Of a stretch of DNA of 52,923 nt, positions 43,869 to 52,330 are shown piece by piece. This DNA comes from JAAYYM01 sp964483395 (GTDB taxonomy: Bacteria; Bacillota; Clostridia; Lachnospirales; Lachnospiraceae). The stretch spans positions 1-52,923 of the forward strand of contig CAZABT010000004.1 in NCBI GenBank assembly GCA_964483395.1. The letters run 5' to 3'. The position numbers and the translations under genes were made by a program. The first letter of the stretch is position 1. Each line of letters starts with the position of its first letter. A model generated the notes under the pieces. It was not told the origin of the DNA and ran no database searches. It worked only from the letters and a program-made list of their open reading frames with translations.

Positions 43869-43910
43869 TCAGTGCAGGACACTGGGCATTAGTTTATCAT
43901 TGGTTACTCA

Positions 43911-43955
43911 AACAAAAACAACACAGAGGATAGATTCCTGTGTTGTTTTTGTTTT
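43911..43955 (+). terminator. Strong terminator after the DUF975 gene
   Basis: A perfect 16-base-pair stem, 43911-43926 with 43938-43953, whose outer part is A-rich on the left and T-rich on the right, around an 11-base loop. It could act in both directions. Confidence 0.9.
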
Positions 43956-43988
43956 CAGAAAAAGTGCTTCCATGAAACAAAATCGTGC

Positions 43989-44017
43989 TTTATTATCTGT
44001 CGAATTAAGGGTATACT
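43989..44017 (+). promoter_or_regulatory. Promoter candidate for the second alpha-galactosidase operon
   Basis: TTTATT at 43989-43994 and TATACT at 44012-44017, spacer 17. Transcription would start near 44024, just before GGGAGG at 44027-44032. Confidence 0.4.
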
Positions 44018-44065
44018 GTAGGCAGGGAGGAAATACCGAAATTACATGCTTCCGGTTATACAAAT

Positions 44066-44419
44066 ATGGAGAAGAAATTGAAGGATTATATATCGTACAT
44101 TGAAGCATTGCTGACAGAGCCAGCGGCAGAGGAACCTAAGGAGGAAAAGCTGCAGAGGGCAGAGCGGAAGAGAGCCCGTAAGGAGATGCTTGTACAGATC
44201 GGCTTTTTCCAGCACGAGCGGTTGATTCATCTGATTGTGACCGTGACCTTTGCACTGCTGACGGTCGGTTCTCTGATTGCCTGTCTATTGATACAGCAGC
44301 TTGCGTTGTATTGCCTGACAGTTCTATTTCTGGTTTTACTGATTCCTTATATCAGACATTGTTATATTTTGGAAAATGGGGTGCAGAAGCTGTATGCCCT
44401 GTATGAGGAAATGAAATGA
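44066..44419 (+). CDS. Small two-TM membrane protein heading the GH36/GPH operon
   Basis: A 117-residue protein I do not recognise. A charged helical N-terminus (KLKDYISYIEALLTE, then a Lys/Arg/Glu-rich stretch to about 45) precedes two hydrophobic helices (about 53-76 and 79-97), then a short tail. Its stop overlaps the GH36 ATG by four bases (ATGA), so it is translated and coupled. The ATG at 44066 lacks a good ribosome site; the GGAGG at 44028-44032 is better placed for an 11-codon ORF at 44046-44081 that overlaps this start. Confidence 0.72.
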   Translation: MEKKLKDYISYIEALLTEPAAEEPKEEKLQRAERKRARKEMLVQIGFFQHERLIHLIVTVTFALLTVGSLIACLLIQQLALYCLTVLFLVLLIPYIRHCYILENGVQKLYALYEEMK

Positions 44420-46755
44420 TCACATCGAAAAACGGACAGTTTTATCTGACAACGCTGCATACAAGCTATTGGTTCCGTGTCACATCCTATGGACATCTGG
44501 AGCATGTTTATTACGGCCCGCGAGTGGATGAGCGCCAGTCTATGGAACCATTGGCATTTAAACACACTGTACCTTGGGGTTCCTGCGTGAATTACAGTAC
44601 AGAAAGTGAAACCTATACGCTGGATACGATGTGTCTGGAATGGTCAGGAATGGGACGCGGTGATTATCGCAGAAGTCCATTGGAAATCAAGATGCCGGAC
44701 GGAAGCTTTGTGCATGATTTTATTTATCAGGGTGCAGTGACCAAGAGCGGGGCAACACAGATGGAGGGGCTTCCGACAGCTTATGGTGCGCAGGAGGACT
44801 GCATGCACCTGGATATTCGCATGGAGGATGTAGCAGGACAACTGGAACTGCATCTGATTTATACGGTTTATGAAAAGACAGATGTCATCACAAGGCGTAT
44901 GGTCATTACAAATCACCATGAAAAGAGAGCAGTGCTCAGAAGAGCTCTCAGCATGATGGTGGATTTGCCGAACCGTGACTATCAGATGACGACCTTTGAC
45001 GGCAGTTGGATCAAGGAGACACATCGTCATGACAGACCGCTGACCTATGGCATTAGTCTGAATTCTTCTACGACAGGCGGCAGTTCTAATCAGCATAATC
45101 CCGGATTTCTGCTGTCAGAGCAGACGGCAACACAGGACACGGGCTGGGTATTCGGCTTTAATCTTGTATATAGTGGCAATCATTACGGCTCTGTGGAACT
45201 GAATCATTCGGATATTGCCAGAGTTTCTATCGGAATCAATGACCATTGCTTTGAATGGGAACTGGAATGTGGAGAAAAATTTGAGACCCCCGAAGCGGTC
45301 ATGACCTTCAGCGACCGGGGCTATAATGGGATGAGTCATCATTTTCATGATTTTATCAATGAACATATTGTCCGTGGCGAGTGGAAGGGAAAAGACAGAC
45401 CGGTTTTGATCAATAACTGGGAAGCAGATTTTTTTGATTTCAAACAAAGTGGTCTGCTAAGATCGGCAGGACAGGCAAAGAAGCTTGGAATAGAGCTTTT
45501 TGTACTGGATGATGGCTGGTTTGGTGCACGCAACAGTGATCATGCAGGACTGGGCGATTACCGGGTGAATACAAAGAAGCTGCCAAGCGGCATGACGGGG
45601 TTTGCCAAGCGGATACGTGCAGCCGGTTTGGAATTCGGATTATGGTTTGAGCCTGAGATGATCAATGAAGACAGTGATTTGTATCGGGCGCATCCGGAAT
45701 ATGCCATTACACTGCCAGACAGAAATCCGACGTATGGACGTTATCAGAGAGTTTTGGACTTATGTAAACCAGAAGTGCAGGACTATATTGTGGAAAATGT
45801 ATCCCGCATATTGGATGAAGCAAAGATTTCTTATGTGAAATGGGATATGAACCGTCATATCAGTGAGGCATATTCAGAAGTTCTGCGTAATCAGGGGGAG
45901 TTTTTTCACCGTTATACGATGGGTCTGTACAGTATTTTAAAACGAATTTTCGAACCACGGAGTCATATTCTGTTAGAGAGCTGCTCCAGCGGTGGAAATC
46001 GATTTGATCTGGGTATGCTGTGTTATTCGCCGCAGGTGTGGTCCTCGGATGACACAGATCCGATTGAACGTCTGGCGATACAGGAGGGATTGTCCTATCT
46101 TTATCCGCTGTCAGCTATGGGGGCTCATGTTTCTGCGGCACCGCATCAGCAGACACTGCGGGAAACGGCTTTATCGACCCGCTTTAATGTTGCGGCATTT
46201 GGCTGTCTTGGCTACGAACTGGATCTGAAATACTTGACTAAGATGGAGAAGGAAGAGCTTGCAGAACAAATAGCATTTTATAAAGAGCATCGGCATACAC
46301 TCCAATATGGTGTATATTCCCGTATGGACTATCCGAAGGATAATAAAGTACAATGGCAGGTGTGTGAACGTGACGGAAGCAAAGCGGTTACGGGTTTTTA
46401 TCAAATACTTGCACAGGCGGCGGAGGGATATGATTATTTACGTGTATCAGGACTTAGAGAAGAACAGAAGTACCGGATGGAGACAAAGCCACAGAAATTG
46501 TATCTGGAGCGGTTTGGCGGACTCATAAAGCATGTGCTTCCGGTTAAATTGAATCCAGACGGCATGGTTCTGCGTATGGCAAATCAGGTATATGCCCTGC
46601 AGGACTGTGTGGAAGAGTATCAGGGAAGTGGAGCGATGTTTGCAAGTGGTGTGCTGTTAAACAATCAATTCGTTGGTACAGGCTATAACGAACAGGTACG
46701 TCTGCTCGGAGATTTTGGATCGAATCTGTATGTGACTAAGGAGGAGCGGGAATGA
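44416..46755 (+). CDS. Alpha-galactosidase, GH36 (second copy)
   Basis: A 779-residue cytoplasmic alpha-galactosidase, paralogous to the enzyme at 30404 but clearly diverged. It has an N-terminal beta-sandwich, LINNWEADFFDF and FVLDDGWFG in the barrel, nucleophile Asp477 in YVKWDMNR, acid/base Asp545 in SSDDTD, and a C-terminal domain about 40 residues longer than the first copy, with the added segment LQDCVEEYQGSGAMFASGVL. It overlaps the upstream small-protein gene and the downstream transporter gene, both by four bases. Confidence 0.96.
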   Translation: MITSKNGQFYLTTLHTSYWFRVTSYGHLEHVYYGPRVDERQSMEPLAFKHTVPWGSCVNYSTESETYTLDTMCLEWSGMGRGDYRRSPLEIKMPDGSFVHDFIYQGAVTKSGATQMEGLPTAYGAQEDCMHLDIRMEDVAGQLELHLIYTVYEKTDVITRRMVITNHHEKRAVLRRALSMMVDLPNRDYQMTTFDGSWIKETHRHDRPLTYGISLNSSTTGGSSNQHNPGFLLSEQTATQDTGWVFGFNLVYSGNHYGSVELNHSDIARVSIGINDHCFEWELECGEKFETPEAVMTFSDRGYNGMSHHFHDFINEHIVRGEWKGKDRPVLINNWEADFFDFKQSGLLRSAGQAKKLGIELFVLDDGWFGARNSDHAGLGDYRVNTKKLPSGMTGFAKRIRAAGLEFGLWFEPEMINEDSDLYRAHPEYAITLPDRNPTYGRYQRVLDLCKPEVQDYIVENVSRILDEAKISYVKWDMNRHISEAYSEVLRNQGEFFHRYTMGLYSILKRIFEPRSHILLESCSSGGNRFDLGMLCYSPQVWSSDDTDPIERLAIQEGLSYLYPLSAMGAHVSAAPHQQTLRETALSTRFNVAAFGCLGYELDLKYLTKMEKEELAEQIAFYKEHRHTLQYGVYSRMDYPKDNKVQWQVCERDGSKAVTGFYQILAQAAEGYDYLRVSGLREEQKYRMETKPQKLYLERFGGLIKHVLPVKLNPDGMVLRMANQVYALQDCVEEYQGSGAMFASGVLLNNQFVGTGYNEQVRLLGDFGSNLYVTKEERE

Positions 46756-48134
46756 AAAAGAATCGAAACAAATATACCTTTGGACTTGGAACAGTAGGCC
46801 GTGATATGGTCTATACAATGGTCAGCATGTATCTGATCTATTATCTTACGGATGTTTTGAGTCTGCCGACTTCAAGCCTGTGGTGGATTACGGCAATTAT
46901 GCTGTGCTGCAGGGTGTTTGATGCATTGAATGACCCGATCATGGGCGTGATTGTGGACAATACACACAACAGGTTTGGCAAGTTCAAGCCTTGGATCGCA
47001 CTTGGGGCATGTCTGTCCGGTATTGTTACGGTACTGCTTTTTACGGATATGGGACTGCAGGGAGGCGCATATGTAGTTGTATTTGCAATACTGTATCTGT
47101 TCTGGGGCATTACCTATACCATCAATGATATTTCTTATTGGTCTATGCTGCCGTCTCTGAGCCTTGAGCAGAAGGAGCGGGAGAAGATCGGTGCATTTGC
47201 AAGAATCTGTGCGGATGTCGGACTGTTCTTCGTGGTAGCGGGTATTGTGCCGATCACAACGGCGCTGGGAGAGACCTTGGGTTCCTTGCAGAGAGGGTAT
47301 TTTGCATTTGCGGTCCTTGTGATTTTAGTTATGTGGCTGGGACAGTGCATTACACTATTCGGTGTTCATGAAACGGTAGTTGCCACAGACGCAGAACAAG
47401 AGCATACAACACTCAGGAATATGGTGGATGTGATCTTTAAAAATGATCAATTGCTCTTTACTGCCATTTCCATGGCACTTTTTTCGATTGGCTATACAAC
47501 GACAACCAGCTTTGGAATTTATTATTTTAAGTATGCCTACGGAAATGAAGACATGTATTCAATTTTTGCTGTGATTCTAGGACTTTCACAGATTGCAGCG
47601 CTGATTGTATTTCCGTTGTTCAGTAAGAAATTTGAAAGAAATAAGCTGTATTTTGGCTCTACCTGTCTGGTGGTCATCGGCTACATTATTTTCTTCTTTG
47701 CACCAACGAATACGATGACCTTTATCGGAACAGCAGGAGTGCTGATCTTTGTCGGAGAAGCCTTTATTCAACTGTTGATGCTGATGTTTCTGGCGGATAC
47801 GGTCGAGTATGGATGTTGGAAATTTGGTAAGCGCAATGACAGCGTGACGTTTTCGCTGCAGCCCTTTATCAATAAAATCGGCGGTGCGGTAGCCAGTGGT
47901 GTGGTCGGAGCAATCGTCATCCTGTCAGGGATCAAGGATGCCGGTTCCGCGGCGGATGTGACAGTACAGGGAATGACGCTTATGAAAGCGGCAATGTTTA
48001 TCTTCCCCCTGATCTGTATTTTGATCGGATATCTGCTGTATCGCTCCAAGTACAAGATTGATAAGCAGATGTATGACCGGATCATTGCAGATTTGAAAGA
48101 GCGAGGAGCAATCACAACGGATACAAATGCATAA
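46752..48134 (+). CDS. GPH-family sugar symporter (MelB-like)
   Basis: A 460-residue, 12-TM glycoside-pentoside-hexuronide:cation symporter. Family motifs are YLIYYLTDVLSLP at TM1, DALNDPIMGVIVDNT, with the conserved Asp residues used by MelB for cation and sugar binding, and RFGKFKPWIALGA. Overlap with the GH36 stop and GH36 function point to melibiose or raffinose uptake. GGAG in the end of the GH36 gene serves as ribosome site. It gives the cell a second, ion-driven route beside the ABC importer. Confidence 0.94.
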   Translation: MKKNRNKYTFGLGTVGRDMVYTMVSMYLIYYLTDVLSLPTSSLWWITAIMLCCRVFDALNDPIMGVIVDNTHNRFGKFKPWIALGACLSGIVTVLLFTDMGLQGGAYVVVFAILYLFWGITYTINDISYWSMLPSLSLEQKEREKIGAFARICADVGLFFVVAGIVPITTALGETLGSLQRGYFAFAVLVILVMWLGQCITLFGVHETVVATDAEQEHTTLRNMVDVIFKNDQLLFTAISMALFSIGYTTTTSFGIYYFKYAYGNEDMYSIFAVILGLSQIAALIVFPLFSKKFERNKLYFGSTCLVVIGYIIFFFAPTNTMTFIGTAGVLIFVGEAFIQLLMLMFLADTVEYGCWKFGKRNDSVTFSLQPFINKIGGAVASGVVGAIVILSGIKDAGSAADVTVQGMTLMKAAMFIFPLICILIGYLLYRSKYKIDKQMYDRIIADLKERGAITTDTNA

Positions 48135-48235
48135 ATACATAAACGTATTAGTGTGAAGCATATAAGCAAGATGATGAGCAGACTTTGTGGTTTGGTCATT
48201 GTCTCAAATAAAAAGATATGGAGTTGATATGTGGA

Positions 48236-50131
48236 ATGAATCAATTACTGACATCAGAAAGTAAATTAAAGGAAGTATATGCACATCCTGTGGGACATGA
48301 CATTATCCACAGGGTATTGATGGCACTGAAGTTAAAGGATGCACTCGTGACGAATCCCATTGTCGGAAATATGAAACTGGAGACGCTGTCCGGTCTGATC
48401 AAGAAGAACATGGGCGATTACGGATCGCTGTTAACACTGCTGAATACGGAACAGGACGTACCGTCTTCGGGAAATGGCCCAGTTAAGGAAGCATGGTGGA
48501 AGGAAGCGGTATTTTATCAAATTTACCCGCGCAGCTTCATGGATTCTGACGGGGACGGAATAGGTGACCTGCAGGGCATCATCTCCCGACTGGATTATCT
48601 GAAGGAACTGGGAGTGGACGTGCTGTGGCTGTCCCCAGTCTATGATTCTCCGAACGATGATAACGGCTATGATATCAGGGACTACTATCAGATCATGCAG
48701 GATTTTGGGACGATGGAAGATTTTGAACTGCTTTTGGAGGAGGTACATAAACGTGGCATGCGCCTGATCATGGATCTTGTGATCAATCATACTTCCGATG
48801 AGCATAAGTGGTTTCAGGAGGCGCTCAGGAATCCGGAATCCAAGTATCGTAATTATTATCATTTTCGTCCGGGCAACGGCGGCAAGACACCTCCGAACAA
48901 TTGGAATTCCTTCTTTTCCGGTTCGGCATGGAATTATTATGAGGAACAGGATGTCTGGGCACTGCATCTTTTTTCCAAGAAGCAGATGGATCTGAACTGG
49001 GACTGTGCAGAAATGCGGGAAGAAATTTTTGAAATGATCCGTTGGTGGCTGGAGAAGGGCATTGATGGCTTCCGCATGGATGTCATCAACTATATTTCCA
49101 AGACGGAAGGGCTTCCGGACGGAAGTGACACGATTGGAGAGCTGATTGGCTATCGGGGAATTGAATACTACTTTTATGGCCCGCATCTGCATGAATATCT
49201 GCGGCAGATCAGGAGCGAGGCCTTTGAACCGTATCAGGCATATTCTGTCGGCGAGATGCCCGGAATCGGTATGGAAATGGCAAAATTGCTGACGGGTGAC
49301 GACAGAGGAGAACTCGATATGATGTTTTGCTTCGACCATCTGGAAACACCGGGACACAGCCGTTATGATGATTATAAGTATGATTTGAATTATCTGAAGG
49401 AATATCTGATCGACTATGAGGAGCATTACGGTAACCATTGTCACATGGCTTTGTTCTACAACAATCATGACAATCCAAAGTTCCTTTCCAAGGTTGATCC
49501 GGATGGAACATATCGTAAGGAACTGGCTAAAATGCTGGCAGTCATCCAGTTTACGAGCGGTGGGTCGCCCTATCTCTTTCAGGGGGATGAAATAGGTGCG
49601 GTCAACCAGCATTTTCAGTCTATGGATGAACTGCGGGATGTAGAGGCATTGAATCTGTATGACCAATTGCTCAATGAACGTGGGATGACCAAAGAGAAGG
49701 CATTTGAAAAGGTACTTGCGGGAACGCGTGATCATGCGCGAACCCCGATGCAATGGGATGGAACACAGAATGGAGGCTTTACGGCAGGACAGCCATGGAT
49801 TGCGGGAGATGGAGACCATGCCACCTATAATGTCGAGAATGAATGTGAAGATGAGGATTCTGTATTGAATTTCTATAAGCAGTTGATTGCCCTGCGTAAG
49901 CAGGAAAAGACTTTTGCATATGGCGAGACGGAGTTTATAAAGAAACATGTGAGAAACTTCTTCCTATATTATCGCCAGTACAGGGGAAAATGCTATTTTA
50001 TCGAATGTAATCTGTCCACGAAGATCAAGGAACGATTTGTCGATACGCGCAAATATAAGCTGCTTTTATCGAATTATGATAAGATCGGAAACGATATGCT
50101 GCCTTATGAAGCAAATATTTATGAAGCGTGA
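48236..50131 (+). CDS. Alpha-glucosidase, GH13 (oligo-1,6-glucosidase type)
   Basis: A cytoplasmic enzyme of 631 residues. After an N-terminal helical extension of about 85 residues comes the GH13 barrel (WWKEAVFYQIYPRSFMDSDG). Catalytic residues, counted from 48236, are Asp282 in GFRMDVINYIS, Glu340 in SVGEMPG and Asp412 in NNHDNPK. The Val after the nucleophile is the residue linked to alpha-1,6 preference in this group; sucrose or isomaltose-type substrates fit. The start is uncertain: ATG at 48236 has a distant GGAG, while ATG at 48218 has none. It follows the symporter after about 100 bases. Confidence 0.93.
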   Translation: MNQLLTSESKLKEVYAHPVGHDIIHRVLMALKLKDALVTNPIVGNMKLETLSGLIKKNMGDYGSLLTLLNTEQDVPSSGNGPVKEAWWKEAVFYQIYPRSFMDSDGDGIGDLQGIISRLDYLKELGVDVLWLSPVYDSPNDDNGYDIRDYYQIMQDFGTMEDFELLLEEVHKRGMRLIMDLVINHTSDEHKWFQEALRNPESKYRNYYHFRPGNGGKTPPNNWNSFFSGSAWNYYEEQDVWALHLFSKKQMDLNWDCAEMREEIFEMIRWWLEKGIDGFRMDVINYISKTEGLPDGSDTIGELIGYRGIEYYFYGPHLHEYLRQIRSEAFEPYQAYSVGEMPGIGMEMAKLLTGDDRGELDMMFCFDHLETPGHSRYDDYKYDLNYLKEYLIDYEEHYGNHCHMALFYNNHDNPKFLSKVDPDGTYRKELAKMLAVIQFTSGGSPYLFQGDEIGAVNQHFQSMDELRDVEALNLYDQLLNERGMTKEKAFEKVLAGTRDHARTPMQWDGTQNGGFTAGQPWIAGDGDHATYNVENECEDEDSVLNFYKQLIALRKQEKTFAYGETEFIKKHVRNFFLYYRQYRGKCYFIECNLSTKIKERFVDTRKYKLLLSNYDKIGNDMLPYEANIYEA

Positions 50132-50151
50132 AGATACGAGCGTGAAGATAC
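50125..50151 (+). repeat. Short tandem duplication at the GH13 stop codon
   Basis: AGCGTGAAGATAC occurs at 50125-50137 and 50139-50151. The first copy includes the GH13 stop codon (TGA at 50129-50131). It looks like a replication-slippage duplication. Confidence 0.7.
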
Positions 50152-50165
50152 AAGGCTAAATTGAT

Positions 50166-50194
50166 TTGCTATTTAGGAAAAATCGTGCTATGAT
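50166..50194 (+). promoter_or_regulatory. Promoter of the DEAD-box helicase gene
   Basis: TTGCTA at 50166-50171 and TATGAT at 50189-50194, spacer 17. A TATAAT at 50208-50213 offers an alternative -10 without a clear -35. Transcription from here gives a leader of roughly 180 bases before the helicase ATG. Confidence 0.55.
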
Positions 50195-50284
50195 GTTCAA
50201 GTTGCAGTATAATCAATAGCAGGTATTAGTTGAGTCGAAATGATAATGACGGTTTATGTATTATTGAATAAATGACGAATTTGA

Positions 50285-50336
50285 AGAGCTTTAACCTGAT
50301 CAACAGATGTTCTAGTATCAGGTTAAGGCTCTTTTT
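50285..50336 (+). terminator. Intrinsic terminator in the helicase leader (possible attenuator)
   Basis: A 16-base-pair stem, 50285-50300 with 50317-50332, with one G-T pair, then Ts to 50336. It could simply end GH13 transcription. However, it lies between the best promoter candidate and the helicase ATG, so it may also attenuate helicase expression or make a short RNA. Confidence 0.8.
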
Positions 50337-50378
50337 GGGGATATTCAGGATGATATCTGCGCCAAATAGGAGAACAGA

Positions 50379-52031
50379 ATGAGATTTGAAGAATTAAGTG
50401 TAATGAGAGTCGGAGCAGAAGAAGCAGCACCATTGGATGATAGAATCCTGCGTGCAGTCAAGGAAATGGGCTTCGAGGAGATGTCACCGATTCAGGCCAA
50501 GGCAATTCCGGCAGTCATGGAAGGCAGAGACATCATCGGACAGGCACAGACAGGTACAGGCAAGACGGCAGCCTTTGGCATACCGATGCTGGAAACGGTT
50601 GAAATGAAGGATAAGGCAGTGCAGGCAATTGTACTGTGTCCGACAAGGGAGCTTGCAATTCAGGTGGCGGATGAGATCAGAAATCTTGCCAAGTTTATGC
50701 ATGGCGTGAAGGTGCTTCCCATCTATGGCGGGCAGGAAATCGTGAAGCAGATCAAGTCCTTAAAGACAGGAGTTCAGATCGTAGTAGGAACCCCCGGCCG
50801 CGTGATGGATCATATGAGACGTAAAACCGTAAAATTCGGCGGAGTTCGTATGGTCGTGCTGGATGAAGCAGATGAAATGCTGAATATGGGCTTCCGTGAG
50901 GATATTGAGACGATTTTGGAGGGAGTTCCGACAGAACGTCAGACCGTGTTATTTTCAGCAACCATGCCCAAACCGATTGTGGAGATTGCAAAGAAGCACC
51001 AGAAAAATGCCGAGACGATCAAGGTCGTACGTAAGGAATTGACCGTCGAAAATATTGAACAGTTTTATTTTGATGTGCGTCCGAAAAACAAGGATGAGGT
51101 GCTTGCAAGGCTGATAGATGTCTATAATCCGCAGTTGTCGGTTATATTCTGTAATACAAAACGTAAGGTAGATGAACTGACAGAGATGCTCAAGGGACGC
51201 GGATATTTCGCGGAGGGATTGCACGGAGATCTTGTACAGAAGCAGAGAGACCGTGTCATGAACAGCTTTCGTAACGGAAAGACAGAGATTCTGGTAGCGA
51301 CAGATGTGGCAGCCAGAGGCATTGATGTGGATGATGTAGACATTGTATTTAACTATGATCTGCCGCAGGATGATGAATATTATGTACATCGTATCGGCAG
51401 AACAGGACGTGCAGGCAAGACTGGTCTGGCGCTGTCTTTTGTATCGGGCAAGGAGGTCTACAAGCTGAAGGATATCGAACGCTTCTGTAAGACAAAGATC
51501 AAAGCAAAGCCGATTCCGTCCGTCAATGACATTCGTAATACCAAGATTGACCATGCATTTCAGGAGGTTGAAGCAGTCATTGAGGAAGGTCATCTGACTG
51601 AAATGCTGAATCTTGTGGAACAGCGTGTCAATGAAGAAGATTATACAGCAATGGACATTGCAGCAGCGTTTTTGAAGATGTATCTGGGTGATGATGAGAT
51701 AGTTGCGCGAGAAAGCACAGACGCAGACACGGGCCGTGGCGGCAGACACAGAGGTGCAGACAATGATTACGGTGACACCGGTGCTGAGGAGGGCATGGTC
51801 AGACTGTTCATGAACATCGGCAAGAAACAGGGTGTGCGTGCCTCCAACATTGTCGGTGCCATTGCAGGCGAGAGCGGAATACCCGGTAATCTCATCGGTG
51901 CAATCGACATGTTCGACAGCTATACCTTCGTGGAGGTACCGAGGGAGTATACCAAAGAAGTGCTTCAGGCCATGAAAAATGTTAAGATCAAGGGCAAGAC
52001 CATCGCAATTGAGCCGGCAAACCGGAAATAG
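50379..52031 (+). CDS. DEAD-box ATP-dependent RNA helicase with DbpA-type RNA-binding domain
   Basis: A 550-residue helicase. Q-motif GFEEMSPIQAKAIP, Walker A AQTGTGKT (Lys62), PTRELA, TPGRVMDH, DEAD at 162-165, SAT in LFSATMP, and the second RecA domain with ATDVAARGID and HRIGRTGRAGKTG are all present. After a charged, Gly/Arg-containing linker (about 445-470) a DbpA-like RNA-recognition domain spans about 473-546. Such helicases act in ribosome assembly, RNA turnover and cold adaptation. TAGGAG precedes the ATG. A terminator follows at 52058-52098. Confidence 0.96.
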   Translation: MRFEELSVMRVGAEEAAPLDDRILRAVKEMGFEEMSPIQAKAIPAVMEGRDIIGQAQTGTGKTAAFGIPMLETVEMKDKAVQAIVLCPTRELAIQVADEIRNLAKFMHGVKVLPIYGGQEIVKQIKSLKTGVQIVVGTPGRVMDHMRRKTVKFGGVRMVVLDEADEMLNMGFREDIETILEGVPTERQTVLFSATMPKPIVEIAKKHQKNAETIKVVRKELTVENIEQFYFDVRPKNKDEVLARLIDVYNPQLSVIFCNTKRKVDELTEMLKGRGYFAEGLHGDLVQKQRDRVMNSFRNGKTEILVATDVAARGIDVDDVDIVFNYDLPQDDEYYVHRIGRTGRAGKTGLALSFVSGKEVYKLKDIERFCKTKIKAKPIPSVNDIRNTKIDHAFQEVEAVIEEGHLTEMLNLVEQRVNEEDYTAMDIAAAFLKMYLGDDEIVARESTDADTGRGGRHRGADNDYGDTGAEEGMVRLFMNIGKKQGVRASNIVGAIAGESGIPGNLIGAIDMFDSYTFVEVPREYTKEVLQAMKNVKIKGKTIAIEPANRK

Positions 52032-52057
52032 GTATTCTCAATATATATAATAATACG

Positions 52058-52098
52058 AAAACTGTAATGACATAGCTAAAAGTCACTACAGTTTTTTT
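52058..52098 (+). terminator. Terminator of the helicase gene
   Basis: 52058-52071 pairs with 52082-52095 with one mismatch, followed by a T-run to 52098. It lies 27 bases after the stop codon. Confidence 0.85.
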
Positions 52099-52221
52099 GT
52101 TGAGCACAACGGCTGGTCATTCATAGCGTTGCGTATCGTCAGAAAACGCCCATTTCATGGGGTTTCGTGGTGTTCTAAACTGTGTATCGTTTCGGCTCGT
52201 AACCCCTCGTTTTGCCCATTT

Positions 52222-52282
52222 AAACACCAAATAAACACCAAGCTGTCCGACATTCTGTAGCTGTTCGGATGGCTTGGTGTTT
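52222..52282 (-). terminator. Terminator of the integrase gene, with flanking direct repeats
   Basis: AAACACCAAGC at 52233-52243 pairs with GCTTGGTGTTT at 52272-52282, and the helix continues through TGTCCGA/TTCGGAT with two wobble pairs. On the minus strand it closes the integrase transcript. AAACACCAA is directly repeated at 52222-52230 and 52233-52241, and GCCCATTT at 52148-52155 and 52214-52221. Such repeats are common near element ends, but no attachment core can be identified from one side. Confidence 0.6.
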
Positions 52283-52330
52283 TCTGTGTCTGTGGCATAT
52301 TCAGATGTGTTTGTAGAAATAAGCACCATT

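Noticed and set aside
48431..49948. A 505-codon open frame on the minus strand, antisense to the GH13 gene
   Set aside because: It has no recognisable domain, is rich in His, Ile, Arg and Cys as expected of an antisense shadow, and lies wholly within a gene with all GH13 catalytic motifs.
50272..50382. A 36-codon frame across the helicase leader terminator, ending on the helicase start codon
   Set aside because: No ribosome site before its ATG and no coding-like composition; the stop/start overlap is attractive but could be chance.
50955..51749. A 264-codon minus-strand frame inside the helicase gene
   Set aside because: No family motif, shadow-like composition, and the plus strand carries complete helicase motifs.
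30..52258. The 11-mer ACAGAATGTCG at 30-40 and its complement at 52248-52258, as possible element ends
   Set aside because: Short match within unrelated contexts (leader repeat and integrase terminator); with this many word comparisons such matches are expected by chance, and the whole window is ordinary chromosomal content.
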